10,301 bases of DNA from Bacteroidales bacterium (lineage in GTDB: Bacteria; Bacteroidota; Bacteroidia; Bacteroidales; VadinHA17), in NCBI GenBank assembly GCA_022615595.1, contig JAKEGI010000055.1, positions 1-10,301 of the forward strand. The letters are read 5' to 3'. Both the position numbers and the translations under genes were made by a program. A model generated the notes under the pieces. That model worked only from the letters and a program-made list of their open reading frames with translations. It ran no database searches and was not told where the DNA came from. This document shows positions 6,879 to 10,301 of the stretch, in pieces (the stretch's first letter is position 1; each line of letters begins with the position of its first letter).

Positions 6879-9206
6879 ATGAAATACCCTATCCTTATTG
6901 CTTTCTTCTTTGTCATTGCAGCAGGGTGCTGTCTGACAGGAGAAAAGACCGCAGGTTCAGTTGAAGAATTGCATAAAATAATAGCTTCTGCACAACCCGG
7001 TGACCAGATATGGCTTGCAAACGGAGTATGGGAAGACGCCGAACTGTTGCTTAATGCCAGAGGTACGGAAGAGAAGCCCATTTTAATCTCAGCAAGGGAA
7101 AAGGGGAAGGTCGTTCTGACAGGCAATTCCTGCATGAGGATATCGGGCGAGTACCTTGAGATATCAGGCCTGCTCTTCAGTGATGGCTTTACCCCGACCG
7201 GAGAGGTTATCTCATTCCGTGAAGGCACAGGCGTATATGCAAATCATTGCCGTGTCACAGAATGTGTCGTAGACGGTTTCAACAATCCAGAAAGGTTCGC
7301 ATCAGAGACATGGGTTGGAATGTATGGGAAAAACAACAGGGTTGATCACTGCTCATTCCTCAATAAGCGCAATCATGGAGTTACATTCACTGTTTTTCCG
7401 ATCGATTCAGCCTGCCAGGAAAATAATCACCTGATCGATCATAATTATTTCGGCTACCGCCAGACCCTGGGCTCTAATGGCGGTGAGACGATGCGCCTGG
7501 GAACCAGCGAGTTTAGCATGTCAACCTGCGGCACTACTGTAGAAGCCAACTACTTTTACCGCTGTAACGGCGAACTGGAGACAATCTCAAACAAAAGCTG
7601 CGGCAACACCTTTAAAGACAATACTTTCTGGGAGTGCGAAGGCACTCTCACATTCAGGCATGGGAATGACAACCTGGCAACAGGGAATTTCTTCTTCGGA
7701 AACGGAAAAGTCAACACCGGTGGAATTAGAATAATCAATCAGCGCAACAGCGCAATCAACAATTACCTCTACGGTCTGACGGGGTATCGACTGCGAGGCG
7801 CCCTCGTAATAATGAATGGCGTTCCGAACTCACCAATAAACAGGTATCACCAGGTCGTTGATGGCAAATTCCTTAACAATACATTCGTTGACTGTGACTT
7901 TATACAGCTGTGTGCCGGGAGCGATGCCGAAAGGTCTCTTCCGCCTGTAAATTCATTGATTGAAGGCAATATCTTTTACCACTCTGAAAGTAAGGAGTTA
8001 TTCACGGCATATGATGATATAAGCGGAATAACCATCAGAAATAATTTCTCAAACCTGCCGTCTGCAGTGATTCCCGAAGGAATAGAAGTTAAGGAGATGA
8101 CCCTGACAAAAAATGAGAGCGGTGTCTTCATCCCTGACTTCTCCGGTGGCGGTGGCTCCGGTTGCAGCTATACCGCGCCTGTTGCGACATCTGAAAATAC
8201 AGGAGCCCCATGGTATCCAAAAGATGAAAGATCAACTGATTTCGGTACCGGTCGGGAAATTAATGTCGAACCCGGATTGAATACCCTGGCAGATGCGATT
8301 AAAATCGCCGGGCCTGGCGATGCTCTTATCCTCGTCGACGGAGAATATCTCTCAACAAGGGATATGGTCATATCATTTCCATTGACAATAGCAGCAGCAT
8401 CAGCTGATGCAAAACCGGTTATCACCAGTGAGAGGACTGATATGTTCACCATAGCAAACGAAGGCGCCATGAAACTAAAAGGTGTGAGTATCAGCGGTAT
8501 GAGATCGCCAGATAATGCAGGGAACAGCATAATCACAACATCAAGATATTCAATGAATTGCAACTACAAGCTGATAGTCGAGAATTGCACAGTTGAAGAT
8601 CTTAAAGTGAACCACTCTTTCCGTTTTTTCAGGATTTACGGCCATACATTTGCCGACAGCATTGTGCTGAGAAATTCCGTCTTTAAGAATATCTCCGGCA
8701 GCATCCTTGAACTGAATAAGGAGACTGATGATCTTGGAATCTATAATGCTGAATATGTAATTATTGAGAATTCCGTGTTTGACAGGGTTGAAGGCTCTGT
8801 TCTTGATTCATACCGCGGAGGAACTGATGAAAGCACATTCGGTCCAAACGTCATAATTGACCATTGCATTTTCAACGAATCAGGGAACGGCAGGAGGAAC
8901 AAATCCGGTGCGGTGGTATCCCTGCACGGAGTACAGGTTGCCACGATTGCAAACTCGATCTTTAACATGAGCTCAGCCTTATCAGTTTTTCTCACTGTAG
9001 GAGATCCGGTAACCCATATCACGAACAATAATATCTTTCCGTATGCAGCAGTCAAAACGAACAGCAAGGGTCTGAAAACGGTGAACACGAGCAGCTGCAG
9101 ATGCGACTTTCAGGGTAACACCTGGTTTCTTGTAAATGATTCGCCACTGAAGAAAAGTGCAGATGATGGCAAGGATAAGGGTATCAATGCAAAAGAAAAT
9201 ACTTGA
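6879..9206 (+). CDS. PL6 alginate lyase, two-domain, lipoprotein
   Basis: Cleaves alginate by beta-elimination. The 775-residue protein begins with a short hydrophobic leader and a lipobox-like AAGC with Cys17, so it is probably membrane-anchored. Residues about 25-415 form the PL6 (chondroitinase B-like) parallel beta-helix. Expected Ca2+ ligands are Asn200, Glu232 and Glu234 (GELETISNKS), and the catalytic pair is Lys239 and Arg260 (LTFRHGN). These five keep the spacing I recall from AlyGC (Asn181, Glu213, Glu215, Lys220, Arg241), shifted by 19. A Gly-rich linker (GGGGSGC, 423-429) leads to a second beta-helix domain (about 455-765), as in two-domain PL6 enzymes. All active-site residues are present and length is normal. 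Whether it prefers polyM, polyG or mixed blocks cannot be read here; chondroitinase B activity is less likely beside PL17. It starts 43 bp after the previous gene, and its TGA overlaps the next ATG. Confidence 0.93.
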   Translation: MKYPILIAFFFVIAAGCCLTGEKTAGSVEELHKIIASAQPGDQIWLANGVWEDAELLLNARGTEEKPILISAREKGKVVLTGNSCMRISGEYLEISGLLFSDGFTPTGEVISFREGTGVYANHCRVTECVVDGFNNPERFASETWVGMYGKNNRVDHCSFLNKRNHGVTFTVFPIDSACQENNHLIDHNYFGYRQTLGSNGGETMRLGTSEFSMSTCGTTVEANYFYRCNGELETISNKSCGNTFKDNTFWECEGTLTFRHGNDNLATGNFFFGNGKVNTGGIRIINQRNSAINNYLYGLTGYRLRGALVIMNGVPNSPINRYHQVVDGKFLNNTFVDCDFIQLCAGSDAERSLPPVNSLIEGNIFYHSESKELFTAYDDISGITIRNNFSNLPSAVIPEGIEVKEMTLTKNESGVFIPDFSGGGGSGCSYTAPVATSENTGAPWYPKDERSTDFGTGREINVEPGLNTLADAIKIAGPGDALILVDGEYLSTRDMVISFPLTIAAASADAKPVITSERTDMFTIANEGAMKLKGVSISGMRSPDNAGNSIITTSRYSMNCNYKLIVENCTVEDLKVNHSFRFFRIYGHTFADSIVLRNSVFKNISGSILELNKETDDLGIYNAEYVIIENSVFDRVEGSVLDSYRGGTDESTFGPNVIIDHCIFNESGNGRRNKSGAVVSLHGVQVATIANSIFNMSSALSVFLTVGDPVTHITNNNIFPYAAVKTNSKGLKTVNTSSCRCDFQGNTWFLVNDSPLKKSADDGKDKGINAKENT

Positions 9207-10301
9207 TGGTGATGAAACGACTTCACTTTTTCCGGACTGCCGGTATGCTTTCAATATTTCTGATCATTTTACCGGCCATCAGCATTCATTGCCACCGTCA
9301 GGGTGAAGAGACAATCAGCGGCTCAGTGCACCCGTTGCTGATACTTGAAAAGAATGATGTTGAAGCAATTAAAAAGGGAATACTTAAGTACACCCTGCTG
9401 AATGAATCATTTCATGCAAGCAGGCAAATAGCTGACAAGGCAATTGAGGAAGGCATCAGCGTACCTGTCCCCAAAGATCCCGGTGGTGGTTATACGCACG
9501 AACTCCATAAAAATAATTACGTGGCCATGTATCATGCAGGGCTGGTGTATCAGTTGACCGGTGAAAAAAAATATGCTCTTTTCGTCCGCGATATGCTCCT
9601 GCAATATGCCGACCTTTACCCTGCACTTGGGCTTCATCCGGAAAGCAGGGGCTCAGGACCGGGAAAACTATTCTGGCAGGGTCTGAATGAGTCTGTATGG
9701 CTCGTTTATACAATCCAGGCTTACGACTGCGTTTATGACTTCATAAGTCCGGATGACAGAAAAAAAATTGAGGCCCAGTTGTTTCACAAAATGGTCAGCT
9801 TCTTCACGGAGGAAGACAGCTATTCATTTAACAGAATACACAATCATGGTACCTGGACTGTAGCTGGTGTTGGAATGACCGGACTTGTACTGGATGAACA
9901 GAAATATGTTGAGATGGCTCTCTACGGTACAAGGCTTGACAGCACCGGAGGTTTTATGAGGCAGATAAATGATCTCTTCTCACCTGACGGTTTTTATTCA
10001 GAGGGGCCTTACTACCAGAGATATGCCATTATGCCATTCATCATTTTCGCAAAAGCTCTCGATAACAACAGACCCGGATCAGGCATCTTTGAGTATAAGG
10101 ACGGGGTACTTGCAAAGGCTGTAACCACATTGATCCAGCTTACTGACAACAATGGACGGTTCTACCCGCTGAATGATGCCATGAAAGAGAAATCACTTGA
10201 TTCACCCGAGCTGGTCTATGCTACTAATATTGCCTATAGTCTTACTGGCCACCAGGAATTGCTGGCTGCCGCCCGTCAGTCAGGCCATGTCATGCTCAGC
10301 C
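9206..10301 (+). CDS. PL17 oligoalginate lyase, N-terminal half (runs off the window)
   Basis: Exo-acting alginate lyase that releases unsaturated monouronate from the oligomers made by endolyases. 365 codons are visible in one open frame, about half of a ~740-residue enzyme. The ATG at 9206 overlaps the PL6 stop (TGATG), and a second ATG at 9212 is possible. A signal sequence follows, with a Cys at residue 29 that could be a weak lipobox (SIHC). The alpha/alpha-barrel domain shows the family blocks HPLLILEKNDV, VPVPKDPGGGYTHE, GLHPESRGSGPGKLFWQGLNESVW, NHGTWTVAGVGMTG, LFSPDGFYSEGPYYQRY and PLNDAMKEK. Asn213, His214 and Tyr270 should be active-site residues; the His-Tyr spacing of 56 equals that recalled for Saccharophagus Alg17C (His202, Tyr258). 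The C-terminal heparinase II/III-like domain, with the second catalytic Tyr, lies beyond the window. Confidence 0.95.
   Translation, partial: MVMKRLHFFRTAGMLSIFLIILPAISIHCHRQGEETISGSVHPLLILEKNDVEAIKKGILKYTLLNESFHASRQIADKAIEEGISVPVPKDPGGGYTHELHKNNYVAMYHAGLVYQLTGEKKYALFVRDMLLQYADLYPALGLHPESRGSGPGKLFWQGLNESVWLVYTIQAYDCVYDFISPDDRKKIEAQLFHKMVSFFTEEDSYSFNRIHNHGTWTVAGVGMTGLVLDEQKYVEMALYGTRLDSTGGFMRQINDLFSPDGFYSEGPYYQRYAIMPFIIFAKALDNNRPGSGIFEYKDGVLAKAVTTLIQLTDNNGRFYPLNDAMKEKSLDSPELVYATNIAYSLTGHQELLAAARQSGHVMLS

Noticed and set aside
6879..9206. Chondroitinase B call for the PL6 protein
   Set aside because: The beta-helix is shared, but the second beta-helix domain and the operon partner PL17 fit alginate lyases of the AlyGC type better.

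Overview
The window looks like part of a carbohydrate-utilisation region of a Bacteroidota bacterium, probably an anaerobic or marine Bacteroidales/Marinilabiliales-type organism; this placement is an inference. The signs are a hybrid two-component-type sensor with propeller repeats and a Y_Y_Y domain, near-absence of strong Shine-Dalgarno sequences, TTG/TAnnTTTG-like promoter elements, and a dense run of secreted polysaccharide lyases.

Left part (1-2260): three pectin-type genes, all broken. A hybrid two-component (HTCS-like) sensor has lost most of its propeller and the segment that carries the phospho-acceptor His. It then runs in frame into the C-terminal half of a GH105 unsaturated-rhamnogalacturonyl/glucuronyl hydrolase. 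A convergent pectin methylesterase on the minus strand lacks a short internal segment and is frameshifted. At all four break points, the family consensus from the left and from the right both read through the same ~9-11 bp. This means the breaks are deletions between short direct repeats or false joins by short overlap in assembly. The sequence alone cannot decide which.

Middle (2343-3596): an intact tagaturonate epimerase gene (uxaE), divergent from the methylesterase. It belongs to galacturonate catabolism and so fits the pectin side functionally.

Right part (3597-10301): an apparently intact operon for alginate breakdown. It encodes a GntR/FadR-type (FCD) regulator, a 763-residue heparinase II/III-fold lyase, a two-domain PL6 alginate lyase with all expected Ca2+ and catalytic residues, and the N-terminal half of a PL17 oligoalginate lyase that runs off the window. 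Genes are 1-43 bp apart or overlapping. A perfect palindrome TGGTCGACCA, of the type bound by FadR-family regulators, overlaps a candidate promoter just before the regulator gene and suggests autoregulation of the whole operon.

How they fit: PL6 would cut alginate and PL17 (and perhaps the heparinase-fold enzyme) would reduce the oligomers to unsaturated monouronate, which goes through DEH to KDG. Galacturonate from pectin passes tagaturonate (UxaE), fructuronate and mannonate to the same KDG. The window therefore joins two uronate routes with a common end product. No RNA genes, insertion sequences or CRISPR arrays were seen.
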